A DNA stretch of 64,000 bases from Kingella negevensis (GTDB lineage: Bacteria > Pseudomonadota > Gammaproteobacteria > Burkholderiales > Neisseriaceae): assembly GCF_030177895.1 (NCBI RefSeq), contig NZ_CP123448.1:124001-188000 (forward strand). The letters run 5' to 3'. Under the pieces are notes generated by a model, which saw only the letters and a list, made by a program, of their open reading frames with translations, had not been told where the DNA came from and ran no database searches. The translations under genes were made by a program, and so were the position numbers. Shown here piece by piece: positions 52,336-61,290 of the stretch (the first letter of the stretch is position 1; each line of letters starts with the position of its first letter).

Positions 52336-53286
52336 TTATTCCGCGTCAGCAATGTTAAATTCAATGCTAATCGTGAAACGCGTTGGCACAAAATCGCCGT
52401 TTACTTTTTTCGGCGTGTAGCTTGCGCGACGAACGGCTGCTTTAGCGGCGTTATCCAGCGCGGTGCTACCGCTAGATTTGACCACGTTCACGCTCTTCAC
52501 GCTTTTGTCTGGCGAAACCACGATTTCTAGTTTAACCGTGCCTTCTTCATTGTTTTCCAATGCGCGAGGAGGGTAGGCTGGGGGTGTCATGCGTTTCGCA
52601 CCGCCATCAACGACGCTGTGATTCGCGTTCATGCCTGTGCCAGTGCCTGCATTGCCTTTACCGCTTGCGTTGCCTTCGCTGCCTTTGCCACCCGTTCCAC
52701 CCGTGCCAGAGCCAGCAGTATTCACATTTTTGCTGTTACTGCTGCCGCTGCCTGAATTGATTGAGTTATTTGAGTTGGCAGACGTGTTTGAACCTGTGCT
52801 GCTGGTGTTTGTGTTTTCAGGTGCGGTTACTTTGCTTGGTTTGACAGGCTCAGTAACAGGTTTCGGTTTCTCAGCAGGCTTAGGTTGTTCTACAGGTTTA
52901 GGCGGCTCAACGGGTTTGGGTTTGGGCGGTTCAACCTTTTCAGGCTGCAGAGTATCCGCAGGCTTGTCATTGCGAACCACAGCTTGAACTTTTGGCTGCT
53001 CAACAGGTTTAGGTGGCTCTGGCGGCGTGATTTTTTTTGGCTTCACGACTTCAGGCTGCTTTTGCTGAACAGGTGGAGGAGGGGGCGGAGGCGCAGATTG
53101 TGCAGGTGCGCTTTCGGCTGCTGGTTCGCCACTATCGCCTAGTGAACCTAAGTCCACCATGGTTAGCGTGCCAGACTCGATAATATCGGCTGTTTTGGCA
53201 GCTTGCCACGATAAAGCGATTAAACCAGCATGCGCTAAAGCCACAACGGCAACAACGGCGGTTTTGAGTAAAGGTTTAGTTTTCAT
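52336..53286 (-). CDS. tonB: energy transducer TonB
   Basis: 316 residues. N-terminal signal-anchor (LLKTAVVAVVALAHAGLIAL), a Pro-rich periplasmic spacer (PPPPPPVQQKQPEVVKPKK, repeated PPKPVEQPKPAEK), a Ser/Asn/Gly-rich low-complexity stretch (TNTSSTGSNTSANSNNSINS), and the C-terminal domain YPPRALENNEEGTVKLEI ending SYTPKKVNGDFVPTRFTI. Links the inner-membrane motor to outer-membrane receptors for iron and other ligands. No ribosome site precedes the start, and the best promoter would begin transcription at the start codon itself. Confidence 0.94.
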   Translation of the reverse strand: MKTKPLLKTAVVAVVALAHAGLIALSWQAAKTADIIESGTLTMVDLGSLGDSGEPAAESAPAQSAPPPPPPPVQQKQPEVVKPKKITPPEPPKPVEQPKVQAVVRNDKPADTLQPEKVEPPKPKPVEPPKPVEQPKPAEKPKPVTEPVKPSKVTAPENTNTSSTGSNTSANSNNSINSGSGSSNSKNVNTAGSGTGGTGGKGSEGNASGKGNAGTGTGMNANHSVVDGGAKRMTPPAYPPRALENNEEGTVKLEIVVSPDKSVKSVNVVKSSGSTALDNAAKAAVRRASYTPKKVNGDFVPTRFTISIEFNIADAE

Positions 53287-53293
53287 AACATAT

Positions 53294-53323
53294 AATCATA
53301 ATGCAAACCATTCTTGTTTGGCA
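53294..53323 (-). promoter_or_regulatory. tonB promoter, possibly overlapping a Fur site
   Basis: On the minus strand TTGCCA (53318-53323) and TATGAT (53294-53299) are 18 bases apart and close to the ATG at 53286. The GCATTATGATTATATG stretch over the -10 box resembles half of a Fur box. Iron control is expected for tonB but not proven here. Confidence 0.4.
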
Positions 53324-53348
53324 AATGATTTGTGGTTTTACTACGCAC

Positions 53349-53384
53349 GCAGCCTGAAAAGATAAAACTATGCTTTCAGGCTGC
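53349..53384. repeat. inverted uptake-sequence pair between divergent tonB and ppa
   Basis: CAGCCTGAAAAG and CTTTCAGGCTG face each other across 13 bases in a gap with promoters on both sides, so termination is an unlikely role for it. Confidence 0.6.
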
Positions 53385-53434
53385 ATTTCGCTATAATCGC
53401 CGTTTCATTTAACCTTGTTTTACAGGAGAAACAA

Positions 53435-53965
53435 ATGGCAGACTTTAATCAAATTTTAGACGCTGGCGACGTAGATGGTGGCATCATCAACGTAGTGGTA
53501 GAAATCCCAGAAGGCAGCACGCACAAAATCGAATGGGACAGAAAAAACGCCGTGATGAAATTAGACCGCGTTGAGCCACAAGTGTTCGCAAAACCAACAA
53601 ACTACGGCTTCATTCCACAAACTTTGGACGAAGATGGCGATGAATTGGACGCGTTGATTATCACTAAGCAACCGTTGCCAACAGGTATCTACATGGAAGC
53701 GCGCGTGATTGGCGTGATGAAATTTGTGGACGATGGCGAAGTGGACGATAAAGTAGTGGTTGTTCCTGCTGATGACCGCGATACAGGCAATGCGATTAAA
53801 ACTTTGGCTGATTTGCCAGAGCAGTTGATTAAACAAATTGAATTCCACTTCAATCACTATAAAGATTTGAAAAAACCTAGTACAACTAAAGTGGAACACT
53901 GGGGCGATGTGGAAGAGGCAAAAGAAGTAATTCGTGAATCACAAGCACGTTGGAAAAACCAATAA
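53435..53965 (+). CDS. ppa: inorganic pyrophosphatase, family I
   Basis: Cytosolic Mg-dependent hydrolysis of pyrophosphate, pulling biosynthetic reactions forward. 176 residues. The family I signature DEDGDELDALII with its Mg-binding aspartates, plus NYGFIPQTL, IKFVD-like VIGVMKFVDDGEVDDKVVVV, and HFNHYKDL are present. Strong ribosome site (AGGAGA). Single gene with a DUS terminator after it. Confidence 0.96.
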   Translation: MADFNQILDAGDVDGGIINVVVEIPEGSTHKIEWDRKNAVMKLDRVEPQVFAKPTNYGFIPQTLDEDGDELDALIITKQPLPTGIYMEARVIGVMKFVDDGEVDDKVVVVPADDRDTGNAIKTLADLPEQLIKQIEFHFNHYKDLKKPSTTKVEHWGDVEEAKEVIRESQARWKNQ

Positions 53966-53973
53966 TCGTGCGT

Positions 53974-54010
53974 TTTCAGGCTGCTAGAATATTCAGGCAG
54001 CCTGAAAATC
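53974..54010 (+). terminator. DUS hairpin after ppa
   Basis: TTTTCAGGCTGC and GCAGCCTGAAAA flank a short spacer 10 bases after the ppa stop; the T run is weak. Confidence 0.6.
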
Positions 54011-54055
54011 TTGTTAGTGCCGTAAAATGTTAGTTATTAAAACAAAGTGGAAGCC

Positions 54056-55465
54056 ATGGATAATTTTAACCCCTCTCAAAGCGATGACAGCGAAGTTCGC
54101 AGCCTGAATTTACCACCGCATTCAATCGAAGCCGAGCAATCATTGTTGGGCGGTTTGATGCTGGAGAATGCCGCGTGGGATAAAGTGGCAGATTTGGTTG
54201 TAGAAACAGACTTTTATCGACACGAACACCGCCTTGTTTTTCGTGCAATTTCTAACTTAATCAACGAAAGCCGTCCTGCCGATGTGATTACCGTGCAGGA
54301 TGAATTGAAGCTTCATGAACAATTAGAGCAAGCAGGTGGTTTTGATTATTTGGTTACATTGGCGCAGACGACCCCGTCTGCAGCCAATATTCGCCGTTAT
54401 GCAGAAATTGTGCGTGAACGCTCGGTGGTGCGCCAATTAGCAGAGGTTGGAACAGAAATTGCTAGAAGTGCCTTTAATCCGCAAGGCAGAACGGCGGAGC
54501 AGTTGCTTGATGAAGCGGAAAGCAAGGTTTTCCAAATTGCAGAAAGCACTGAAAAATCAAAACAAGGTTTCTTGGAAATGCCTGATTTGTTGAGGCAAAA
54601 TATTGAGCGTATTGATGCTTTGTATCAACGTGATAATCCTAGTGCGGTAACGGGTGTTTCAACAGGTTTTATCGATTTAGATAAGATGACTTCTGGTTTG
54701 CAGGCTGGCGATTTGATTATTGTGGCAGGTCGTCCGTCAATGGGTAAAACAGCATTTTCTATCAATATCGCAGAAAATATTGCAATTAACGATAAATTAC
54801 CTGTTGCGGTGTTTTCCATGGAAATGGGTGCTGCTCAGTTGGTAATGCGTATGCTGAGTTCTGTTGGGCGGCTTGACCAAAGCGTTCTGAAAAATGGTAA
54901 TTTGCAAGATGAGCACTGGGAACGCTTGAATGAAGCAGTGGCGAAATTATCTGATGCACCTGTGTTTGTTGATGAAACTCCTGGTTTAACCGCATTGGAA
55001 TTGCGTGCTCGCGCTCGTCGATTGGCTCGCCGATTTGATGGTAAGTTGGGCTTGATTGTAATTGACTATTTGCAGTTGATGTCAGGTTCGGGTCGCAGTG
55101 ATAACCGTGCTTCTGAATTGGGTGAGATTTCTCGTTCTCTTAAGGCGTTGGCGAAAGAATTGCAAGTGCCTGTGATTGCGTTGTCACAGTTGTCGCGTAC
55201 GGTGGAACAGCGCACGGATAAGCGCCCGATGATGTCGGATTTGCGTGAATCGGGTGCGATTGAGCAGGACGCAGATTTGATTATGTTCATGTTCCGCGAT
55301 GAGTATTACACAAAAGAACAAAGTCAATTTAAAGGATTGGCGGAATGTATTATCGGGAAGCACCGTAATGGCCCGACGGGTCGTGTGTTTCTCACTTTTA
55401 TGGGGCAATTTACAAAATTTGAAAATGCTGCTTATATCCCAGAAAATGTGGCAGATTCTGATTAA
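54056..55465 (+). CDS. dnaB: replicative DNA helicase
   Basis: Hexameric 5'-3' helicase of the replication fork. About 469 residues from MDNFNPSQSDDSEV. N-terminal domain (PPHSIEAEQSLLGGLMLEN) and RecA-like motor: Walker A GRPSMGKTAFSINIAENIA, VAVFSMEMGAAQLVMRML, LIVIDYLQLMSG (Walker B) and QLSRTVEQRTDKRPMMSDLR. A GTG at 54047 could add three residues but has no better ribosome site. Directly upstream of the minor pilin cluster, the usual Neisseria arrangement. Confidence 0.96.
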   Translation: MDNFNPSQSDDSEVRSLNLPPHSIEAEQSLLGGLMLENAAWDKVADLVVETDFYRHEHRLVFRAISNLINESRPADVITVQDELKLHEQLEQAGGFDYLVTLAQTTPSAANIRRYAEIVRERSVVRQLAEVGTEIARSAFNPQGRTAEQLLDEAESKVFQIAESTEKSKQGFLEMPDLLRQNIERIDALYQRDNPSAVTGVSTGFIDLDKMTSGLQAGDLIIVAGRPSMGKTAFSINIAENIAINDKLPVAVFSMEMGAAQLVMRMLSSVGRLDQSVLKNGNLQDEHWERLNEAVAKLSDAPVFVDETPGLTALELRARARRLARRFDGKLGLIVIDYLQLMSGSGRSDNRASELGEISRSLKALAKELQVPVIALSQLSRTVEQRTDKRPMMSDLRESGAIEQDADLIMFMFRDEYYTKEQSQFKGLAECIIGKHRNGPTGRVFLTFMGQFTKFENAAYIPENVADSD

Positions 55466-55494
55466 AATTTAATAATAAATGAGTGGCATTGAAT

Positions 55495-56226
55495 ATGTTA
55501 AAACATCGAAAAATACATGGTTTTACGCTATTGGAACTGATGGTAACTGTGGCAATTATGGCAATTATGGCTGCCATTGCACTGCCAAGTATGAGTAAAT
55601 TTGTTGCGAATACGCGAGTGATTAATCGTGCGGAACAAATCGCTAATTTATTTCGATTTGCTAAGGGTGAGTCGATTCGTATGAATACACCGGTTATTAT
55701 TTGCGGTGTAAATGTACGAAGCGATGGGCGCCCAACAGGCGCGTGTAATGCTACCGCGATGACTAATGGTAGCGGCATGATGGCTTTTGCGGATAAAAAT
55801 AAGAATGGGACTTATGAAGCTAATACAGACGTTGCTTTAAGAACAATTTCTATTAATGGCAACTTAAGCAAACAAACAGTTTCATTTAAAATTGACGCTT
55901 GCCCGTTTAACCAAAATAACTGTAATGTAACACCAGGAAATGAGTTTATTTTTATGCCAAATGGCATGTTTGGTTTTAGAACACCAGGTTCAGCAGTTTC
56001 TTCATATTCTGCTTTATCTACAAGTAGTACATTAGGCTCTAATTATGTACGATTTCTAATTTCAGACTCGGCACGTGCTAATGCACCTTCTCGTTTTGTG
56101 ATTGTTACTCCAAGTGGTTCTGCAACTTCTTGTAATCCTGTTGCAACAGCTAGTAGAACAACACAAAGCAAGGATAAATCTACAGGTGATATGGCTGAAG
56201 TATGCTCTCGTGCAGTTAAATCGTAA
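55495..56226 (+). CDS. pilH: type IV pilus minor pilin, FimT/GspH family
   Basis: 243 residues. Class III signal HG-FTLLELMVTVAIMAIMAAIA with Glu at +5 of the mature protein, followed by a GspH-type globular domain (RAEQIANLFRFAKGESIRMN). Minor pilins of this kind prime pilus assembly. First of five pilin-like genes after dnaB, the pilHIJK(X/L) order of Neisseria. A GTG at 55483 would add four residues; neither start has a clear ribosome site. Confidence 0.85.
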   Translation: MLKHRKIHGFTLLELMVTVAIMAIMAAIALPSMSKFVANTRVINRAEQIANLFRFAKGESIRMNTPVIICGVNVRSDGRPTGACNATAMTNGSGMMAFADKNKNGTYEANTDVALRTISINGNLSKQTVSFKIDACPFNQNNCNVTPGNEFIFMPNGMFGFRTPGSAVSSYSALSTSSTLGSNYVRFLISDSARANAPSRFVIVTPSGSATSCNPVATASRTTQSKDKSTGDMAEVCSRAVKS

Positions 56227-56250
56227 TTTAAACTTTCAAGAGATTTTAAA

Positions 56251-56847
56251 ATGTATTTTTCAAAAAAATCCGTTCGCGGTTCTACAATTATTGAAGTAAT
56301 GATTTCTGTTTTCTTGCTAACGTTTGGTGTATTGGCATTGATGGCCGCACAGATTCGTTCTGTGGCTAGCATTTCTGAAGCAGAAAATAGAAGTATTATT
56401 TCTCAAGCAGCTGAGTCGTTAGCAGAAGGTATGCAGATTAATTCGACCATTACTAAAAAAGATCAAAATTATCAGCGTAATTATTCTAAGTATACGCAAT
56501 CAGCTGTAAAATCTATCCAAATTAATAAAGAGCCGAAACCTGCAGTGTTAGCATTTGGAACAAAAATTACTAAGGAAGCATTAGCTCAAAACCAAATTGA
56601 AGAATTTAAGTATATTTTGAGTTCACAAGCACCTAATATAACATCAATTAGTTATATCATTTGCGCGGACAAGGAAAGTCCGGATATGCCAACAGTAGAT
56701 GATAGCGGAAAGATGGATGGTAAATGCGATAAGAACGGTGGTCCAAGCACGGTAATCAAAGTGGCGTGGCTGATGGAAGGAGCAAATGGTTCTGGCAAAG
56801 GTGGTAATACCACCGCACACGTGTATATGTTACAAGTCGCTAACTAA
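56251..56847 (+). CDS. pilI: type IV pilus minor pilin, PilV/PilI type
   Basis: 198 residues. Prepilin leader KKSVRG-STIIEVMISVFLLTFGV with a Ser in place of the usual Phe at +1 and Glu at +5, then a PilV-type globular part. Ribosome site AAGAGA. Second gene of the cluster, equivalent to pilI/pilV of Neisseria, a component of the pilus-tip priming complex. Confidence 0.82.
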   Translation: MYFSKKSVRGSTIIEVMISVFLLTFGVLALMAAQIRSVASISEAENRSIISQAAESLAEGMQINSTITKKDQNYQRNYSKYTQSAVKSIQINKEPKPAVLAFGTKITKEALAQNQIEEFKYILSSQAPNITSISYIICADKESPDMPTVDDSGKMDGKCDKNGGPSTVIKVAWLMEGANGSGKGGNTTAHVYMLQVAN

Positions 56848-56865
56848 TGAGAAAGAATAAAAATA

Positions 56866-57915
56866 ATGAAACGAAATCTTATGCTAAAAAGTAAACGAAA
56901 TGCTGGTTTCACGCTGGTTGAGTTTTTGGTTGCTAGTGCCTTGTCGATGATTGTGATTACAGCAGCAGGTGGCACATACGTTATTACACGTCAATTAAAT
57001 AGTAATGCACAAAGAAGGTTAGACGTTCAACAAAATTTGCGAAATGCAGCTTCTTTAGTTACACGTGATGCACGAAATACAGGTTCATTTGGCTGCTATA
57101 GTACTAATAGTACTAGGAGTTCAGGAACAAGTAATTTTCCTCGTATAGAGAATGGGGCAACTCGACAATTAGAATTAGACACTACCAAAAATGATGGATA
57201 TGGCGTGCGATTAATTTCTCAGCAACAAGCGCAACAGGCTGGTTTCAATCTAACTAATATTACTTTTAAAGGTAAGGCAATTGCATTTATCTATGGTAAA
57301 GGTTCAGCTGAAGTGGTGGATAGTATTTCACGTGACTCATCAAATAACTATACTTTAAATACTATCAAGGTAGGTAACTATAGCAATGACCCAGATTTGC
57401 AACAAACTGTTACGCAAAAGGGTGATTTAGTAGTGAGTAGTTGTCTAGCTGCTGTAACGGCTAAGCCTACGGGGTCTAACAGTAATTCGATTACATTTGC
57501 ATCTAAGCAAGCAAATGCTTTGGGAAGTAGTGATAGTAATGGCATTTCAGCAGAATTGATTGTGAGTAAATACTATGGTGCTGCATATGTAGTCGGCAGG
57601 GTAAACGGTGTGAGCAGTCTACTTCGATATGATTTAGATGCTTCAGGTAACTGGCAAGGTCCTCAATTGTTAGCACAGAATGTTCAATCGCTCACACCAA
57701 CTTTCGGATATGTTGAAGGATGTGGAAATGATTTAACAACTACTCTTAATAAAGAACATTTTGTCTTTAGTAATCAACTTAATAAAAAAGCATTGCCTAC
57801 TATTGTGCGATTGAATTTGAAATATAATTATCCAGATAGCACAACAGATATTGATTATATTATTAATGCTACAATTCGTAGTGGTAATTCATGTGCAGGG
57901 ATATTCTCTAGTTAA
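56866..57915 (+). CDS. pilJ: type IV pilus minor pilin, PilW/PilJ type
   Basis: 349 residues. Leader KSKRNAG-FTLVEFLVASALSMI and a long globular PilW domain (QRRLDVQQNLRNAASLVTRD, GSFGCYSTN, late Cys in EGCGNDL and SGNSCAG). The largest minor pilin and likely scaffold of the initiation complex. Third gene of the cluster. Confidence 0.85.
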   Translation: MKRNLMLKSKRNAGFTLVEFLVASALSMIVITAAGGTYVITRQLNSNAQRRLDVQQNLRNAASLVTRDARNTGSFGCYSTNSTRSSGTSNFPRIENGATRQLELDTTKNDGYGVRLISQQQAQQAGFNLTNITFKGKAIAFIYGKGSAEVVDSISRDSSNNYTLNTIKVGNYSNDPDLQQTVTQKGDLVVSSCLAAVTAKPTGSNSNSITFASKQANALGSSDSNGISAELIVSKYYGAAYVVGRVNGVSSLLRYDLDASGNWQGPQLLAQNVQSLTPTFGYVEGCGNDLTTTLNKEHFVFSNQLNKKALPTIVRLNLKYNYPDSTTDIDYIINATIRSGNSCAGIFSS

Positions 57916-57923
57916 GGATAAAT

Positions 57924-58517
57924 ATGAAAAATAAAAATCAAGGCTTTTCTTTATTTATGGTGCTGATATTAATGTTGGTTATTGCTTTATTGGTAATGGT
58001 AACCACACAATCAGCAACCACAGAAATGCGTGCAAGTACTAACGAAGCAGATAGAAAATTAGCAGTTTCTCTCGCTGAAAAAGGTTTGCGTGCAGGCGAA
58101 GAAAATATTTATAAACTAAGTAAGAATTCAGGTTCTGTAACAAATTTTACAGTAAACTGTGATGGTGGTTATTGCTTACCTGCCTTAGAAAATGTAAGTA
58201 ATTTAAACGGTACTAATCAGTTTAAACTAGTCGTTGTGAAGACCAAAAATTCAGCCTGGGAACGTTGTGCGAAGAATCCAGAGCAAGCATGCTCATTAGG
58301 TGAAACTGTATTGGATAAAGTATGTGAAGCTAACAAGAAATGTTTTACTGCTGAGAATGGTAAAGTCCGTTATATTATTGAATACTTAGGCAATAAAATA
58401 ACTGATGCGAAAACAGGTGAGGCAAAAGATTATTTCCGTATTACATCACGAGCACAAGGTAACAATAAAGATACATTGGTAACTTTGCAAAGTTATATTG
58501 AATTATATCTTCCATGA
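57924..58517 (+). CDS. pilK: type IV pilus minor pilin, PilX/PilK type
   Basis: 197 residues. Leader MKNKNQG-FSLFMVLILMLVIAL lacks Glu at +5 (Val/Met region), as usual for the tip pilin of the PilX/GspK class. Then come EMRASTNEADRKLAVSLAEK and several Cys. Ribosome site AAGGA. Fourth gene, 8 bases after pilJ. Confidence 0.82.
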   Translation: MKNKNQGFSLFMVLILMLVIALLVMVTTQSATTEMRASTNEADRKLAVSLAEKGLRAGEENIYKLSKNSGSVTNFTVNCDGGYCLPALENVSNLNGTNQFKLVVVKTKNSAWERCAKNPEQACSLGETVLDKVCEANKKCFTAENGKVRYIIEYLGNKITDAKTGEAKDYFRITSRAQGNNKDTLVTLQSYIELYLP

Positions 58518-58531
58518 TAAGAGTATAAAAT

Positions 58532-58948
58532 ATGAAGCAAAAACAATTAGGTATGTCATTGGTTGAGTTGATGGTTGTAATCATCATCATTGGGATTTTG
58601 GCAGCAGTTGCTATGCCTCAATATCAGTCATATGTAGAAAAAACGCGTTTGGCAGAAGCGAAGCAGCAGTTATTGACAATTAAGCAAGAAATTGAAGCTC
58701 AAAAGCTCACTAATCCACGTGAGCTTGATATTGGTAATGCTGCGCAGGACTCAATCAATAATATTACCAATCAATATTACACACTTACTCGAACTGTTGA
58801 TGGTAGCAAATTGTTTTTACAAGCATCACCTAAACAGCCTACTTATAAATATGGGATTTGGATGGATAATAGCGGCACAACTTATAAGTGTAAAAACTTA
58901 ACAGGTGCCGCAAAAACTAATCAGCCAAGCAATTGTGAAGTGATTTAA
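58532..58948 (+). CDS. type IV pilin-like protein, PilX/PilL type
   Basis: 138 residues. Leader MKQKQLG-MSLVELMVVIIIIGILAAV with Met at +1 and Glu at +5, an alpha-spine (QYQSYVEKTRLAEAKQQL) and a small head with a C-terminal Cys loop (TYKCKNLTGA ... SNCEVI). Size and position match PilX/PilL, the last member of the Neisseria cluster, linked to aggregation and competence. ComP, the uptake-sequence receptor, has a similar size but is usually elsewhere; the distinction needs comparison. Confidence 0.8.
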   Translation: MKQKQLGMSLVELMVVIIIIGILAAVAMPQYQSYVEKTRLAEAKQQLLTIKQEIEAQKLTNPRELDIGNAAQDSINNITNQYYTLTRTVDGSKLFLQASPKQPTYKYGIWMDNSGTTYKCKNLTGAAKTNQPSNCEVI

Positions 58949-58954
58949 TTGTTT

Positions 58955-58994
58955 AAAATGCAGCCTGAAAACAACTTTCAGGCTGCATTTTTAT
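58955..58994 (+). terminator. DUS-pair terminator after the pilin cluster
   Basis: AAAATGCAGCCTGAAA and TTTCAGGCTGCATTTTT form a stem with a 5-base loop and T run. Confidence 0.85.
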
Positions 58995-59065
58995 TTTCAC
59001 CAAACCATTCATAATTCAATAATTCTGTTAAAATTAGTCAAACAAGATAAAGAATAGGATAACAA

Positions 59066-59512
59066 ATGTCTATAGCAAACAACCGCAAAGCCTTTCACGA
59101 CTATTTCATAGAAGAGCAAATAGAAGCAGGCTTAGTTTTAGAAGGCTGGGAAGTAAAAGCCATTCGCGCAGGGCGCATACAACTCAAAGAAAGCTACATC
59201 TACTGGAAACGAGACGCGTTCTACCTAGTCGGCTGCCACATCACCGCTCTGCCAACTGCATCTACACACGTTAAACCAGACCCAGTTCGCCCAAGAAAAT
59301 TGCTGCTAAATCAACGCGAAATTAACAAACTCATCGGCAAAACCGAACGCTCAGGCTACACCATTGTGCCGCTCAACTTACACTTTCAACGCGGACGAAT
59401 CAAAGCAGAAATTGGGCTTGCCAAAGGTAAAAAATTGCACGACAAACGCGAATCCAGCAAAGAAGCCGATTGGAAACGCGAGAAACAACGCTTAATGAAA
59501 CATACTCGCTAA
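59066..59512 (+). CDS. smpB: SsrA-binding protein
   Basis: 148 residues. Brings tmRNA to stalled ribosomes. Family text: [54 protein letters not shown], and the basic C-terminal tail [14 protein letters not shown] needed on the ribosome. Ribosome site AGGAT. The tmRNA gene is not in this window. Confidence 0.96.
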   Translation: MSIANNRKAFHDYFIEEQIEAGLVLEGWEVKAIRAGRIQLKESYIYWKRDAFYLVGCHITALPTASTHVKPDPVRPRKLLLNQREINKLIGKTERSGYTIVPLNLHFQRGRIKAEIGLAKGKKLHDKRESSKEADWKREKQRLMKHTR

Positions 59513-59538
59513 ACGCAGCCTGAAAAGAGGAAACTCAA

Positions 59539-60201
59539 ATGATTAACTTATACCAAATCTTAAAACTATCGCCAAACGCCAGCCCAGCCACGATTCAGGC
59601 TGCGTTAGAAAACGCACAATCTGCCAACGCGATTGATGCGAAAACCGCCAAAGCCGTGCAAGAATGGTTGCTCGTTCCCGATGTGCGCCAGCGTTACAAC
59701 GCCAAATTGCAAAGCGAATTTCCCGAATTTTTTCAGGCTGCCGAACCCGTAGCCAAACCCAAAATCGCCCCATTAAGCGAAGAAACTGCCGATGATGACG
59801 AATACATGGATTTGCCACCATTGTGGAATCCCAAAGCTGCTATGTGGTGGTCGATTTTTAGCAATGTTGCGTTTGGCGCAATCATTCACGCGAAAAACTG
59901 GCAAGCATTAGGCGAAGACGATTTAGCCAAGCAGAACTGGATTTGGGCAGGCGCGAGCATTGCCGTTTTGTTCGTGATTGCCTTGATAGGCTTGAACGTT
60001 GGTTTAGGTATTCAAATCGGCTTAGTCATCGCGTGGTATCAAACGCTAGGCAAAAAGCAAACAGAATTTTTCAGCAACGAATTTGACAATGATTACGACA
60101 AACGCAGTTGGTGGCTCGCCGTGTTCCTATTGATTTTAGGCATTATCGTGTTTGCTGTATTGGCCACGATTGTTAGCACATTATTGCTTAGTTTTGGATG
60201 A
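59539..60201 (+). CDS. J-domain-like membrane protein, copy A
   Basis: 220 residues. The N-terminus (INLYQILKLSPNASPATIQA, then AVQEWLLVPDVRQRYNAKLQ) follows the pattern of a J-domain but has no HPD tripeptide, so Hsp70 stimulation is doubtful. A linker (PEFFQAAEPVAKPKIAPLSE) contains a DUS-coded Phe-Gln-Ala-Ala. The membrane half has a conserved PPLWNPKAAMWWSIFSNVAF, IHAKNWQALGEDDLAKQNW and three helices. Ribosome site AGAGGAAA. Tandem paralogue of the next gene; function unknown. Confidence 0.7.
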   Translation: MINLYQILKLSPNASPATIQAALENAQSANAIDAKTAKAVQEWLLVPDVRQRYNAKLQSEFPEFFQAAEPVAKPKIAPLSEETADDDEYMDLPPLWNPKAAMWWSIFSNVAFGAIIHAKNWQALGEDDLAKQNWIWAGASIAVLFVIALIGLNVGLGIQIGLVIAWYQTLGKKQTEFFSNEFDNDYDKRSWWLAVFLLILGIIVFAVLATIVSTLLLSFG

Positions 60202-60229
60202 CCCAAACGCAGCCTGAAAGGAGAGCTGC

Positions 60230-60766
60230 ATGATAAATCTATACCAAATCCTACAATTGCCGCATAACGCCAGCCCAGCCACCATTCAGGCTGTGTTAAA
60301 CAACGCACAAAACGCCAACGCGATTAAAGCCGTGCAAGAATGGTTGCTCGTTCCCGATGTGCGCCAGCGTTACAACGCCAAACTGAAAAGCGAATATCCC
60401 GAATTTTTTCAGGCTGCGACACCCATAAACAGACCCAAAATCGCCCCATTAAGCGAAGAAACTGCCGATGATGACGAATACATGGATTTGCCACCATTGT
60501 GGAATCCCAACGCCGCCGCGAACTGGTCGCTTTTGCTAGGCACAGCATTTGGCGCAGTTTTACACGCGCTCAAATGGAAAGCATTGGGCGAAGAAAAATT
60601 AGCCAAAGAGAACTGGATTTGGGCTGGTGTGTATGCCGTGATTTACGTTTTCAGTTTCGTAACAGGCAAATTCGGGATTTCATTTTTCGTACTACTGGGC
60701 TGGTATTTTTTCAGCGCGACAAACAAACCCAGTTTTTCAAAACCAAATAGGCAGCCTGAAACATGA
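60230..60766 (+). CDS. J-domain-like membrane protein, copy B
   Basis: 178 residues, tandem paralogue of copy A: INLYQILQLPHNASPATIQA, AVQEWLLVPDVRQRYNAKLK, PPLWNPNAAANWSLLLGTAF and LKWKALGEEKLAKENW. It is shorter by an internal gap in the J-like part and by one C-terminal helix. Also without HPD. Ribosome site AAAGGAGA. Its stop overlaps the folK start (ATGA). The first about 100 codons are nearly identical in both copies, the membrane parts less so. Confidence 0.7.
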   Translation: MINLYQILQLPHNASPATIQAVLNNAQNANAIKAVQEWLLVPDVRQRYNAKLKSEYPEFFQAATPINRPKIAPLSEETADDDEYMDLPPLWNPNAAANWSLLLGTAFGAVLHALKWKALGEEKLAKENWIWAGVYAVIYVFSFVTGKFGISFFVLLGWYFFSATNKPSFSKPNRQPET

Positions 60767-61254
60767 AAACAGCCATTATTGCGTTGGGCAGTAACTTGCA
60801 AAACCCAGCCGAACAAGTCCGTCAAGCAATCGTCGTTTTATCTACGCAGCCTGAAATTTGCAGCCTGAAAACGTCATCGCTGTATTGCACCGCGCCAGTC
60901 GGTTATGCAGCCCAACCCGATTTCATCAACGCAGTCGCCATCGCGCAAGTGTCAGACGATTGCACCGCCGAAATTCTGCTAACTGTGTTGCACAAAATCG
61001 AGCAGCAATTTGGGCGTGAACGAAGTTTTCGCAATGCACCGCGCACCTTGGATTTAGACATCGTGGATTTCAACCATGAAACGCGCGACACCGATATTTT
61101 GCAACTGCCGCACCCACGCGCCCATCAGCGCAGTTTTGTGATGAAACCGCTTGCCGAAATCGCCCCTGATTATCCAATAGGGCAGCACGGCACAGCGCAG
61201 CAAATTGCTGAAACTTTGAGTGCAGACGGTATACAACTTTTTCAGGCTGCCTGA
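60763..61254 (+). CDS. folK: HPPK, folate biosynthesis pyrophosphokinase
   Basis: Transfers pyrophosphate from ATP to 6-hydroxymethyl-dihydropterin in folate synthesis. 163 residues: IIALGSNLQNPAEQVRQAIV, SLYCTAPVGYAAQPDFINAV, RFGRERSFRNAPRTLDLDIV with the metal-binding Asp pair, then LPHPRAHQRSFVMKPLAEIA. The C-terminus LFQAA-stop is encoded by a full DUS (61240-61254), so the gene ends inside an uptake sequence. Confidence 0.95.
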   Translation: MKTAIIALGSNLQNPAEQVRQAIVVLSTQPEICSLKTSSLYCTAPVGYAAQPDFINAVAIAQVSDDCTAEILLTVLHKIEQQFGRERSFRNAPRTLDLDIVDFNHETRDTDILQLPHPRAHQRSFVMKPLAEIAPDYPIGQHGTAQQIAETLSADGIQLFQAA

Positions 61255-61290
61255 AATCGCGTATAATCGCGCCTTTGAATTGGAGTACCT

